From: Burkholderia ubonensis subsp. mesacidophila
Lineage (GTDB): Bacteria > Pseudomonadota > Gammaproteobacteria > Burkholderiales > Burkholderiaceae
Reading direction: 5' to 3'
NCBI RefSeq assembly: GCF_002097715.1
Contig: NZ_CP020738.1
Span: forward strand, 2,542,001-2,606,000
DNA: 64,000 nt
A program made the position numbers and the translations under genes. Under the pieces are notes generated by a model. The model saw only the letters and a list, made by a program, of their open reading frames with translations. It did no database searches and had not been told where the DNA came from. Every line of letters begins with the position of its first letter. Position 1 is the first letter of the stretch. This document shows positions 1 to 8,278 of the stretch, piece after piece.

Positions 1-193
1 CTCCCTCCATGGTTTGCAGGGGAACTTCCAGTCTAGCAGGCCGGAAGGATTGCGAGCGGTTCGCCGAGCCATTTCCGTATGGCCCCCGCCGGAGGCGTTC
101 CCACCTCGTTGGGTCCGTGCCTCAATCCACGATTCCGTACGCAACCCGGCAGTCAAGCCTGGCGTAACTTCCCGCCCGCGCGCATCCGTTGAA

Positions 194-199
194 TATAAT
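194..199 (+). promoter_or_regulatory. Candidate -10 element of the first LysR gene
   Basis: A perfect TATAAT hexamer lies about 57 bases before the start codon at 256. No good -35 box is visible at the expected distance, so any promoter here would probably need an activator or be weak. Bases 1-193 show no supportable gene. Confidence 0.3.
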
Positions 200-255
200 T
201 CACGATCCGTCAAAATTTCATGCACGATGCACATGCATCGGCACAAGGAGCCTGG

Positions 256-1155
256 ATGACGCTAGCCCAATTGCAGGCACTCGCCGCCGTGGTCGAACTC
301 GGTTCGCTTACGGCTGCCGCCGACCGGCTCAGTCGCAGTCAATCCGCGATCAGCCATGCGTTGACCGAGCTGGAGGACATCACGCAGGTCAAGCTGCTCA
401 TGCGTGACCGGCAGCCGGTCGTATTGACCGCTGCCGGCGAACGTCTGTGGCCTTACGTCCGGAACGTGGTGCGGGAAGCGCAGACGCTGCGCCAGCAGTT
501 CAGCCTGTCGCGCGGCAAGCTCGAAGGGCGGCTGGTGGTCGCCTCGCTGCCGAGCGTATCGCTTGCGTTCGTCGCGCCCGCGCTCGAGGCGTTGAAGGAA
601 ATGCATCCGGGCGTGTCGGCGGTGCTGCTCGAAGGCACGGACATAGAAGTCGAAGGGTGGATCGAGGACGGCACCGCCGACGTCGGCGTGGTGGCGGGCA
701 CGAAGACGTTCGCGAACAATCTGCCGCTGCTCGACGAGGATTTCGTCGCGGTAGCGGCAGCCGGCACGTTCGACGGCCGCAAGAGCGTGTCGGCCAAACA
801 GTTGTCCGCGTTGCCCTTTATTTTCTCGAAGGCAGGTTGCGGGCCGGTGATCGCGGATTACTTCGCGCGTGCTGGCGCGCAACTTCGGGCCGCGTTCAAC
901 GTGGTCGAGATGCGCACCATTCTTTCGATGGCGGAGGCAGGCATGGGCGTGTCGATCGTCCCGCGCATCACGCTCACTTACACGCCGTTCGGCGGCCGGG
1001 TGCTGGCGTTGTCACCGAGACTGCATCGTTCCGTGCGGCTGTCGTGGAACACGGCCGGCAACGCGGTGATCGATGAATTTGTCAGGCTCGCCGCCGCACA
1101 ACGCGTCAAGGCGGGAAAAGCGACCAGAACGCGGGCGAAGAAGGGAGCGCAATAG
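256..1155 (+). CDS. LysR-family transcriptional regulator
   Basis: The 299-residue product has an N-terminal winged helix-turn-helix (roughly residues 1-65, with LTAAADRLSRSQSAISHAL as the helix-turn-helix core) and a C-terminal periplasmic-binding-like effector domain, the standard LysR layout and length. The start at 256 is chosen over an upstream in-frame ATG at 220 because AAGGAG sits five bases before it and the family N-terminus begins there. The next gene is a LysE-type exporter on the same strand 123 bases downstream, a pairing often seen when the regulator senses the exported compound. The ligand cannot be told from sequence. The C-terminus ends in a basic, lysine- and arginine-rich tail. 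Confidence 0.9.
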   Translation: MTLAQLQALAAVVELGSLTAAADRLSRSQSAISHALTELEDITQVKLLMRDRQPVVLTAAGERLWPYVRNVVREAQTLRQQFSLSRGKLEGRLVVASLPSVSLAFVAPALEALKEMHPGVSAVLLEGTDIEVEGWIEDGTADVGVVAGTKTFANNLPLLDEDFVAVAAAGTFDGRKSVSAKQLSALPFIFSKAGCGPVIADYFARAGAQLRAAFNVVEMRTILSMAEAGMGVSIVPRITLTYTPFGGRVLALSPRLHRSVRLSWNTAGNAVIDEFVRLAAAQRVKAGKATRTRAKKGAQ

Positions 1156-1278
1156 GTCGCCGGCGCGATGAAAAGCGCTCATGGGTGGCTTGCAGTTTAT
1201 TCACGCTGAAGGCGACCGATATGCAATATCTTGTACGGCACGCATCAACCCGACTTCTCTGCGCCGAAGGAGACCGCC

Positions 1279-1911
1279 GTGCCTGCCTTGCCCACTCTGC
1301 TTGCTTTCGGACTCGTGTCGCTCGGCATGGCCCTGACGCCCGGCCCGAACATGATCTACCTGATTTCGCGTTCGATCTGCCAAGGCCGCCGTGCGGGTCT
1401 GCTGTCGCTCGGCGGCGTTGCGCTGGGGTTCGTGTTCTATATGTTTTGCGCGGCGTTCGGCATCACCGCGCTGGTGCTGACCGTGCCGTATGCGTACGAC
1501 GCGTTGCGCATTTCCGGCGCGCTGTATCTGCTGTACCTGGCTTGGCAGGCGCTCAGGCCGGGCGGGCGCTCGGCGTTTCAGGTCCGCCGGTTGCCGCACG
1601 ACAGCCGCCGAAAACTCTTCACGATGGGCTTCGTCACGAATCTCGCGAATCCGAAGATCGCGGTGATGTATCTGTCGCTACTGCCGCAGTTCATTTCGCC
1701 GGGACATGGCAGCGTGCTCGCGCAATCGCTGGCGCTCGGCTGCGTGCAGATCGCGGTGAGCGTGAGCGTCAACACGCTGATCGCAAGTATGGCCGGTTCG
1801 ATCGCGGGTTTTCTCGCCGGCCGGCCGGTTTGGGCGTTGGTTCAGCGCGGGTTGATGGGCACCGTGCTGGCCGGATTGGCGGTGCGTATCGCACTCGAAT
1901 CGCGAAGCTAG
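1279..1911 (+). CDS. LysE/RhtB-family amino-acid or metabolite exporter
   Basis: A 210-residue integral inner-membrane protein with about six hydrophobic segments. Near the N-terminus it carries the family motif GMALTPGPNMIYLISRS, and centrally NLANPKIAVMYLSLLPQF, both typical of RhtB/LysE translocators that export amino acids or their analogues. A GTG start at 1279 is preferred because AAGGAGA lies six bases upstream; the in-frame ATG at 1231 would add a non-conserved hydrophilic stretch. It follows the LysR gene at 256-1155 and may be its target. The substrate is unknown. Confidence 0.87.
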   Translation: MPALPTLLAFGLVSLGMALTPGPNMIYLISRSICQGRRAGLLSLGGVALGFVFYMFCAAFGITALVLTVPYAYDALRISGALYLLYLAWQALRPGGRSAFQVRRLPHDSRRKLFTMGFVTNLANPKIAVMYLSLLPQFISPGHGSVLAQSLALGCVQIAVSVSVNTLIASMAGSIAGFLAGRPVWALVQRGLMGTVLAGLAVRIALESRS

Positions 1912-2047
1912 AGCGTGTCGTGCACTTTTCGGAATCGGGACTGTGTCCGCAAGCATCAGTCTGTCGGGCATGCATGGCGAAAACCCCGTTTTTCCTTGTC
2001 CAACGTACACTGCTGCCCGTCATTGGCTGTGGATCGGAGTGAATTTC

Positions 2048-2491
2048 ATGGAACACGAGCGCAACGTGTCGCTTCCCGAGGACTGGTGCGAATTTGCGCA
2101 CCCTCACTCGGAATGCGATGTCGACCACACGCGCGTTCAGGCGGAGCTGGACATCGAGATTCACCCGGACCACCCGTTCCATGGACGCGCGCTGACGGTA
2201 CTTGCACATGCCAAAGGCAATGACGACGTTCTTTGTGCTCACAATGACGAGCCAGGGCGTTACTCGTTCATCCATCTCACATGGAGTGGACGTCCTGAGT
2301 TGGGCAACTGCCCGACCATTGATTTCGATGGGGATTGGAATGGCGTGTTGGGCTATTTCGGATACGTCGATCAAGTGCTGGCGCAGATTGCGGAGGACGA
2401 ACGCGTCGGGCGACGCCAACCAGTGACGATGGCGGGAACGTGTTCACGGCCTGTCGTTATTCGTTACAGCGAACGGAACGACATCGACTAG
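2048..2491 (+). CDS. Hypothetical acidic protein
   Basis: The product of 147 residues is acidic and soluble, with no signal peptide or membrane segment. I do not recognise a family. Its first ~115 residues are rich in His, Asp and Glu (WCEFAHPHSECDVDHTRV, WSGRPELGNCPTIDFDGDWNG), while the last ~30 residues look less conserved. Start 2048 is chosen over the ATG at 1943 because a purine-rich CGGAGTG precedes it. It is an isolated gene flanked by an exporter and a decayed phosphoesterase. A small immunity-type or stress protein is possible, but nothing proves it. Confidence 0.6.
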   Translation: MEHERNVSLPEDWCEFAHPHSECDVDHTRVQAELDIEIHPDHPFHGRALTVLAHAKGNDDVLCAHNDEPGRYSFIHLTWSGRPELGNCPTIDFDGDWNGVLGYFGYVDQVLAQIAEDERVGRRQPVTMAGTCSRPVVIRYSERNDID

Positions 2492-2580
2492 AAGCCGAAA
2501 CTTCCGAAACGTACATAACACGCTCCAGGGAGGACGGCAGGCGCGGCCGGCCGCCACCGCCCTGTTCCTGCCGTTCGCCG

Positions 2581-3063
2581 TCAGCTTCGGCGAACGGCAG
2601 CCTTCGGACCAGCCGGGGCCGTCGTGCACATCATGCTAATTGTCGCTGTCGTCGTTCCCGTGATGGCCGTGATCGCGATTTCGTAAAGGAACGGGTTGCA
2701 GATGTTGCAGTAGACGCTTGCGCCGCTGAATTTCGGGTCCGGGCTCTTGAACGTGTTCCAGCCTTCTCCGTAACACTTCCAGGAGATGTGCTTCTCCAGC
2801 AGCGAGCCGTCACCGTTGTAGCCCGGGTTGTAGCTGTTCAGCGGGTAGTCGGTGTTCGCCGCGCAGTTCGGGTTCGGGTGATACGGCAGCTTGCCGAGAG
2901 AGCCGACGATCGCGTCGACGCCCGGTTGCTTCGGGTCCGAGCAGTTGCTGTACGAGCCGCCGGTGTAGCCGTCTTGCGCATACCCGTTGTTCGTGCCGGG
3001 CTGCGGACGCGCGCATCGGTGCGTTTCACCTGCGGGCGGATTCGCCAGGATGGGCAGAGGCAA
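2581..3063 (-). pseudogene. Remnant of an alkaline-phosphatase/phospholipase C-type phosphoesterase
   Basis: This minus-strand frame carries stretches I recognise from the middle of secreted bacterial phosphoesterases of the PF04185 type: THRCARPQPGTNNGYAQDGY, YSNCSDPKQPGV, NYNPGY-like SYNPGYNGDG, KHISWKCYGEGWN and the cysteine pair YCNICNPFLYEIAI. The full family is several hundred residues long and starts with a metal-binding segment and signal peptide. Here both ends are missing, there is no good start codon, and an internal segment between SYNPGYNGDG and SLLEKHISW appears deleted. I therefore call it a decayed internal fragment. The family assignment rests on remembered motifs, not on an alignment. 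Confidence 0.6.
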
Positions 3064-3161
3064 GCGCGACGAACCGATCGGCCGGTTCGCCGCGCAACGC
3101 CGGCATGCTGGTCACGGAGCCGTGCGACGGATTCGGCGCACGGCTCCACACAGGCCGGCGC

Positions 3162-3578
3162 TTACTCGAAGGACGTCGTGACGGCGAATTCGCAGAATAC
3201 GTCCGGGCGCTCCTTGGCCGCTTCGATCGGATTGATGCTGCCGCGGTTGATCCGGCTCAGATAGAGCCCGGTGTCGGCGCGCAGCGTGATCTTGTTCGGC
3301 CCGACGTTTGCCACGGTAAACAGGCAGAACACGTCGACGTTCTGCTTGGCGGCCTCGATCGGATTGGTCGCGCCGCGATTGATCCGGCTCAGGTACAGGC
3401 CGTTGTCGGCGAGCAGCGCGATCTGCTGCGGACCGACAGTCACCACCCGGAATTTTGAAAAAACATCGATTTCCTTCTTTGCCGCCTCGATCGGATTTTC
3501 ACTGCCCCGATTGATGCGGCTCAGATACAGCCCATCGTCCGCCTGCAATGCAATTGCGATATAGCCCGAAGAAGACAT
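3162..3578 (-). CDS. Three-repeat protein, probable beta-trefoil
   Basis: The 138-residue product is almost entirely three tandem repeats with an exact 44-residue period: the motif GLYLSRINRG begins at residues 16, 60 and 104, each followed by NPIEAAK and a DVF-x-x-F strand. Three repeats of this size, each with several short beta strands, are the classic beta-trefoil (lectin, fascin or cytokine-like) architecture; the fold is my inference. There is no signal peptide or membrane segment. The start at 3578 has AGGAG upstream. A carbohydrate- or protein-binding role is plausible. It sits beside the decayed phosphoesterase and a secreted RNase. Confidence 0.8.
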   Translation of the reverse strand: MSSSGYIAIALQADDGLYLSRINRGSENPIEAAKKEIDVFSKFRVVTVGPQQIALLADNGLYLSRINRGATNPIEAAKQNVDVFCLFTVANVGPNKITLRADTGLYLSRINRGSINPIEAAKERPDVFCEFAVTTSFE

Positions 3579-3905
3579 GATCCACTCCTGTCAAAGTTTG
3601 CTTCAACACGTCGGATTTTCATGCATCGGATTGAACCGCCCTGCCTGGCTCGAACCGGCCTGATTCGAGCCATTCTGAGCATAGCTTACAAAGTTTAATT
3701 TGCAAATATGGAATCGCAAAATTGAATTAACCGAGCCACCCGCCGAGATATTTTTCCACTACTGAATAATTCAACCAATCTATTAATTTGAATAATTCAG
3801 TCATTTATCCAGCAGAATTTCGTCGATCGACCTGATCGAGCGATTCGGCCAGCCGCATCCGCAGGACGCGGCACGGGCCGCCGGGCCCGCGCCGCCCCAC
3901 CCTGC
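3579..3905. other. AT-rich intergenic stretch
   Basis: These 327 bases between the repeat protein and the RNase T2 gene are visibly richer in A and T than their surroundings, especially 3680-3800. No open frame of note is present. The stretch must hold the promoter of the repeat protein (minus strand), but no convincing -35/-10 pair stands out. The compositional break would fit an acquired segment. Confidence 0.4.
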
Positions 3906-4637
3906 TTACTTCGCGATGGTCACGCCCGTCGTCGGGCACGTGCCCTGCGTGCTGCCGTCGGTCACGAGCGACGCGGCGCTCGGGAACTGCGCGGTCGCGT
4001 CCGTCTTCACCGCGATCCACGCCTCGGTGAAATAGCTGACGCCGTTCGCCTTCGTGCATTTCAGCGACACCGCGCTGCGCGTGTTGCTGCCGAACGCGCC
4101 TTCGAACGCGGTCAGCAGCTGGTTGCGGGTCACGGTCCGGCCCGCGTTCGCCTGCAGGAACGCGTTGAACGACGTGTTGCCGAGGCGGCTGATCATGCCG
4201 GCCGCCTGGTTCCAGTATGCATCGGGCGACGCCGCGTTCGAGCAGGTGCCGTGCTTGAACCACTCGTGCTTGTCGAGACACGACGCGACGCCCGGCATGT
4301 AGGTCGACAGCGTGTTGCGGGTCGCGGCGCTGACCGGATATGCGTCCATGCTGCACCACTGGTGGCTGTTGTCGAGATCGATGTCGCTCTGCGGCACGCC
4401 GCAGAAGAACGGCTGGTTGCCGTCGTAGCTGTTCGGCCACAGCCCGTGCAGCGACAGGCTGGTCGCCGCATACGAGCCGGCGAGGTTCGAGCACTCCGGC
4501 GTGGCATGCGTCGCGCAGAAGCCCGGCTCCCACGAGGAGGCAAGCAGCAGGTAGTCGTAGCTGGTCTGCGCGCCGGCGTGCATCGAGGCGGCAGTAACGG
4601 CGAGCGCGGTCGCGGCGCGGATGAGCGTCTTGAGCAT
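3906..4637 (-). CDS. Secreted ribonuclease T2 family protein
   Basis: The 243-residue product has a Sec signal peptide (about residues 1-23, ending AGA-Q) and both catalytic signatures of RNase T2 endonucleases: CAS1 LSLHGLWP with His64, and CAS2 HEWFKHGTC with Glu125 and His129. It should cleave RNA through a 2',3'-cyclic phosphate intermediate in the periplasm or outside the cell. Many cysteines point to disulfides. The start at 4637 follows a GAGGGA ribosome-binding site and gives a normal signal peptide; a much longer upstream-open frame is non-coding extension. It is monocistronic. Its role could be nutrient scavenging. Confidence 0.93.
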   Translation of the reverse strand: MLKTLIRAATALAVTAASMHAGAQTSYDYLLLASSWEPGFCATHATPECSNLAGSYAATSLSLHGLWPNSYDGNQPFFCGVPQSDIDLDNSHQWCSMDAYPVSAATRNTLSTYMPGVASCLDKHEWFKHGTCSNAASPDAYWNQAAGMISRLGNTSFNAFLQANAGRTVTRNQLLTAFEGAFGSNTRSAVSLKCTKANGVSYFTEAWIAVKTDATAQFPSAASLVTDGSTQGTCPTTGVTIAK

Positions 4638-4916
4638 GGGGATTCCCTCGGAAAGGACTCGCGGTCGCGGGATGCGCCGCGAGATTGTCGTACGGCTGAA
4701 CGCGATTGTTGCCGCAACAACATGGCACGAATATGAATGCCGCGCTGTCCCGCCCGAGCGCCGATTCCAGCGGCTACCGGTAACCGATTGCGTCACGCAG
4801 GGTGGCGCATGGCGGCACCGCCGCGCCGCGGTTCGACAAGGTCCGGCAATTGCGCCAGAATCGTCGGCTCCGAGGGCGAAAGCCCCTTTTAACCGCGCAA
4901 GACGGAACAACAACCG

Positions 4917-5561
4917 ATGAAAACCTCGATGATGCGCCGGCGCCTGCTGGCCGCCGGCATGGTTGCGAGCAGCCTCGCGCTGTCCGGCTGTTTCACGAAG
5001 GACCTGTACGAAAAGAAAGACAAGGACTACGTCGAATCCGTGTCCGCCTTCCTGATCACCGAGGACGGCAAGCAGCTGGTGGTGCTGGGCGATCGCTACC
5101 ACTACATCTTCGCGCTGCCGGACAAGCTGCGGCCGGTGCTGATGTCCGGCTACCGGAAATCGCTGCGCTCGTCGTTCGACCGCTTCAAGGTGGACGGCAG
5201 CGCCGTGACGGGCCACTACCGCACCGTGCTGCCGCCCGACGCGTCCGCGGAGGACCGGCAGGCGGCCGTCGCCGACGGTTTCACGGAAGCAAAGAACGGC
5301 CTCGCGTTCGACGGCGAGATCAGCGGCAAGCGCTACAGCGCCGACGGCTTCGCGCAGATGCAGAAGACCGCCGCCCAGCCGTTCAACAAGCCGTACCGCG
5401 TCTGGATCCACGAACCGCTGTCCGCGTTCGACAAGGGCCTCCGGTTGCTGGCCACGCCCGTGACCGTCGCGGCCGACGGCGTGCTGGTGCTGGGCGGCGT
5501 CGTGCTGCTGCCGTTCGCGCTCGTCGCGATCGAGGCGCAAGGCGGACTCCACATCCCCTGA
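4917..5561 (+). CDS. Putative lipoprotein
   Basis: A 214-residue protein with a basic N-terminus, hydrophobic core and lipobox LSGC, giving lipidation at Cys25. The mature part begins FTKDLYEKKDKDY and has charged alpha/beta-like stretches. A hydrophobic segment (about residues 182-207, VAADGVLVLGGVVLLPFALVAIEA) near the C-terminus may be a membrane helix. I do not recognise a named family. It lies 31 bases before the XRE regulator on the same strand, so the two may be co-transcribed. Confidence 0.75.
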   Translation: MKTSMMRRRLLAAGMVASSLALSGCFTKDLYEKKDKDYVESVSAFLITEDGKQLVVLGDRYHYIFALPDKLRPVLMSGYRKSLRSSFDRFKVDGSAVTGHYRTVLPPDASAEDRQAAVADGFTEAKNGLAFDGEISGKRYSADGFAQMQKTAAQPFNKPYRVWIHEPLSAFDKGLRLLATPVTVAADGVLVLGGVVLLPFALVAIEAQGGLHIP

Positions 5562-5592
5562 TCGTTCGCCACGCCCGCACCGGAGCCTCCAC

Positions 5593-6150
5593 ATGACCGC
5601 CTCGCCGCTTCACACTCCGCCGCTCGGCCCGCTGCTGAAACGCTGGCGGCTCCTGCGCCGCGTGAAGCAGAGCCACGCGGCCGAGCTGTTCGGCGTCGCG
5701 CAATCGACGATTTCCCGCTGGGAAGCCGGCGTCCAGCAGATGTCGCCCGACGAGCGCGCGATCGCCGAGCGCCTGCTCGCGGCGCGGCTCGATTCCGCCG
5801 GCGACCGCGCGCTCGCGCGGCTCGTCGGCGACCATCCCGGCCGCGTGCACCTCGTGTGCGACCTCACGCACCGGCTGCTGGCATGCTCGTCGCTGCGCGC
5901 CGCCGAATTCGCGAAACCGCTGCCGACGATGCTCGGCGCGTCGCTGTGGCGCTATGCGACGCCGGAAATCGCCGCGCTGGAGGCGTCGCTCGACACGCTC
6001 GGCTGGCGCGACAGCGCCGGCCCGCCGTGCGTCGAGTTCGACAGCGGCGCGAACGCGTCGCGCATCGTGCCGATCCGCCGCAGCACCTGCCGCTGGACCC
6101 GGATGATCCTGTCGGACGGCTCGGCCGCGCGGCTCGTCGAAACGCTGTGA
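5593..6150 (+). CDS. XRE-family helix-turn-helix regulator
   Basis: The 185-residue protein begins with a Cro/C1-type helix-turn-helix (about residues 14-60, with QSHAAELFGVAQSTISRWEAG as the recognition region). The remaining ~120 residues form an uncharacterised C-terminal domain, so it is probably a ligand-responsive regulator rather than a minimal Cro-like repressor. It follows the putative lipoprotein gene closely. Targets are unknown. Confidence 0.8.
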   Translation: MTASPLHTPPLGPLLKRWRLLRRVKQSHAAELFGVAQSTISRWEAGVQQMSPDERAIAERLLAARLDSAGDRALARLVGDHPGRVHLVCDLTHRLLACSSLRAAEFAKPLPTMLGASLWRYATPEIAALEASLDTLGWRDSAGPPCVEFDSGANASRIVPIRRSTCRWTRMILSDGSAARLVETL

Positions 6151-6238
6151 CGCGCCGCGCATATTTCATGCGTGGACAGCCCACCGGCATCCGGCCTACG
6201 CTTGACGGCCCCCAACCCGGACCTTGCGGACCTCACCG

Positions 6239-6820
6239 ATGACTCCCGACACGATCCACGCCCGGCTCGCCTTCCTGCGCGAAGCGGAACGCCTGAAGGA
6301 CGTGCTGCGCAGCGGCCACACGTCGGCCGGCCGCGCGGAAAGCACCGCCGAGCACAGCTGGCGGCTGTGCCTGATGGCGCTGGTGTTCGCCGACGCGCTC
6401 GACGGCGTCGACCCGCTGAAGCTGCTGAAGCTGTGCGTCGTCCACGACCTCGGCGAAGCGCTGCACGGCGACATCCCGGCGGTCGAGCAGGCCGCGCACC
6501 CGGACAAGAGCGCGCACGAGCGGCGCGACCTGCTGACGCTGACCGTCGGCCTCGACGCCGCGCTGCGCGACGAGATCGTGTCGCTGTGGGACGAATACGA
6601 GCAGGCCGCGTCGCCGGAAGCGAAGGCCGTCAAGGCGCTGGACAAGCTGGAAACGATCCTGCAGCACAACCAGGGTGACAATCCGCCGGACTTCGACTAC
6701 GCGTTCAATCTCGGCTACGGCCGGCGCCATACGGACGCGAGCCCGCTGTTCCGCGCGATCCGGGCGATCGTCGACGCCGACACGCAAGGCCGGATCGACG
6801 CCGGCGCGCGGGACGCGTGA
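6239..6820 (+). CDS. HD-domain hydrolase (YfbR/HDDC2-like)
   Basis: The 193-residue soluble protein has the metal-binding HD signature: His39 in AEHSWR, then His69-Asp70 in CVVHDLGEALHGDIPA, followed by a later conserved Asp in VKALDKLETILQ. Size and motif spacing match the HD hydrolases that include 5'-deoxynucleotidase YfbR and HDDC2, so a nucleotide monophosphate phosphatase role is likely but unproven. The start at 6239 is chosen over the in-frame ATG at 6224 because the family N-terminus begins with TIHARLAFL, just after it. It stands between the XRE regulator and the efflux operon. Confidence 0.85.
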   Translation: MTPDTIHARLAFLREAERLKDVLRSGHTSAGRAESTAEHSWRLCLMALVFADALDGVDPLKLLKLCVVHDLGEALHGDIPAVEQAAHPDKSAHERRDLLTLTVGLDAALRDEIVSLWDEYEQAASPEAKAVKALDKLETILQHNQGDNPPDFDYAFNLGYGRRHTDASPLFRAIRAIVDADTQGRIDAGARDA

Positions 6821-7082
6821 TCGGGCTGCGGCGAGCGCACGCGACGCGGACGCCGGCCGTCGCGGCGCCGTAAAGATTGCCCACAAACGCGCACAATCGC
6901 GCACAATTCGCCAGCAATTCAGCAGACGAATTCGCTTATCATAGGCGCCCGACCCGATTCATCCTGGCCGCATCGCAACGCATGCCGGCTCCGATCCGGC
7001 CCACCGTTCCGGTCTCCGACCACCTGATTGCCCGATCGGCCGCACGCGTCGCCGACGCCCGATTCACCTTCGCCGCGCCCTC

Positions 7083-8276
7083 ATGAAACAGAACCGCCGC
7101 CGCTGGCGCATCGCGCTGGCCAGTGTTGTCGTCGTCGCGATCGCCGGCGGCCTGTCGCTCCACTATCTCTCGCCCGACCGGCATCCGCGCTACCTGAGCG
7201 CGCCGGTCGCGCGCGGCGACCTCGAGAACGCGGTGCTGGCGACGGGCGCGCTGCAGGCGTTCCGGCAGGTCGACGTCGGCGCCCAGGTGTCGGGACAGCT
7301 GAAGACGCTGAAGGTCCGGCTCGGCGACAAGGTCGCGAAGGGGCAATGGCTCGCGGAAATCGATCCGGTCATCTCGCAGAACGCGCTGCGGCAGGCGCGC
7401 ACCAGCGAGGAAAGCCTGCTCGCGCAGCAGCGCGCGACCGCCGCGCAGCTCAAGCAGACCGACCTCGCGTTCCGTCGCCAGCAGACGATGCTGCCCGACG
7501 ATGCCACCTCCCGCGAGGCGTTCGAGTCCGCGCGCGCGGCGCTCGACGTACAGCGCGCGAACCTCGCGTCGCTCGACGCGCAGATCCGCGCGGCCCGCAT
7601 CCAGATCGACACCGCGCAGGCCAATCTCGGCTACACGCGCATCGTCGCGCCGATGGACGGCGAAGTCGTCGCGATCGTCACGCAGGAAGGCCAGACCGTG
7701 ATCGCGCAGCAGCAGGCGCCGGTGATCCTCAAGCTCGCCGATCTCGACACGATGACGGTCAAGGCGCAGGTCTCCGAAGCCGACGTGATCCGCGTCCAGC
7801 CCGGCCAGACCACGTATTTCACGATCCTCGGCGAACCGGACCGGCGCTACTACGGCAAGCTCCGCGCGATCGAGCCGGCGCCGCAGAATTTCCTCGAATC
7901 GCAGGCCGGGCTTGGCGGCGCGGCCGGCGGCGGCAGCTCGAAAACGAACGCCGCCGTGTTCTACAACGCGCTGTTCGAAGTGCCCAACCCCGGCCATCGG
8001 CTGCGCATCTCGATGACCGCGCAGGTCAACATCGTCCTCGGCGGCGCGCGCAACGCGCTCAGCATCCCAGCCGCCGCGCTCGGCGCGAAGGACAAGAACG
8101 GCACGTACGCGGTGCGCGTGCTGCACGCGGACGGCAAGACCGAGACGCGCACGATCCGCACCGGCATCAACAACAACGTGAAGGTCGAGGTGCTGGCTGG
8201 CCTGAAGGAAGGCGAGCAGGTCGTGATCGGCGACGCCGACGCCGACGCGCTCGCCGCGTCGGCGCCGGGAGCGTGA
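7083..8276 (+). CDS. macA: MacA-type periplasmic adaptor of a tripartite efflux pump
   Basis: The 397-residue membrane-fusion protein has one N-terminal membrane anchor (about residues 8-28), then the lipoyl/barrel-sandwich half motif GDLENAVLATGALQAFRQVD, a coiled-coil hairpin (roughly residues 95-185) and beta-barrel and membrane-proximal domains. It bridges the MacB inner-membrane ATPase and an outer-membrane channel. The next gene begins two bases after its stop codon, and the outer-membrane factor follows, so all three parts form one operon. Macrolides, peptides or siderophores are known substrates of the family; the substrate here is unknown. Confidence 0.93.
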   Translation: MKQNRRRWRIALASVVVVAIAGGLSLHYLSPDRHPRYLSAPVARGDLENAVLATGALQAFRQVDVGAQVSGQLKTLKVRLGDKVAKGQWLAEIDPVISQNALRQARTSEESLLAQQRATAAQLKQTDLAFRRQQTMLPDDATSREAFESARAALDVQRANLASLDAQIRAARIQIDTAQANLGYTRIVAPMDGEVVAIVTQEGQTVIAQQQAPVILKLADLDTMTVKAQVSEADVIRVQPGQTTYFTILGEPDRRYYGKLRAIEPAPQNFLESQAGLGGAAGGGSSKTNAAVFYNALFEVPNPGHRLRISMTAQVNIVLGGARNALSIPAAALGAKDKNGTYAVRVLHADGKTETRTIRTGINNNVKVEVLAGLKEGEQVVIGDADADALAASAPGA

Positions 8277-8278
8277 CG

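Noticed and set aside
2581..3063. An intact short secreted enzyme
   Set aside because: No signal peptide, no proper start, and motifs that come from the middle of a much larger family.
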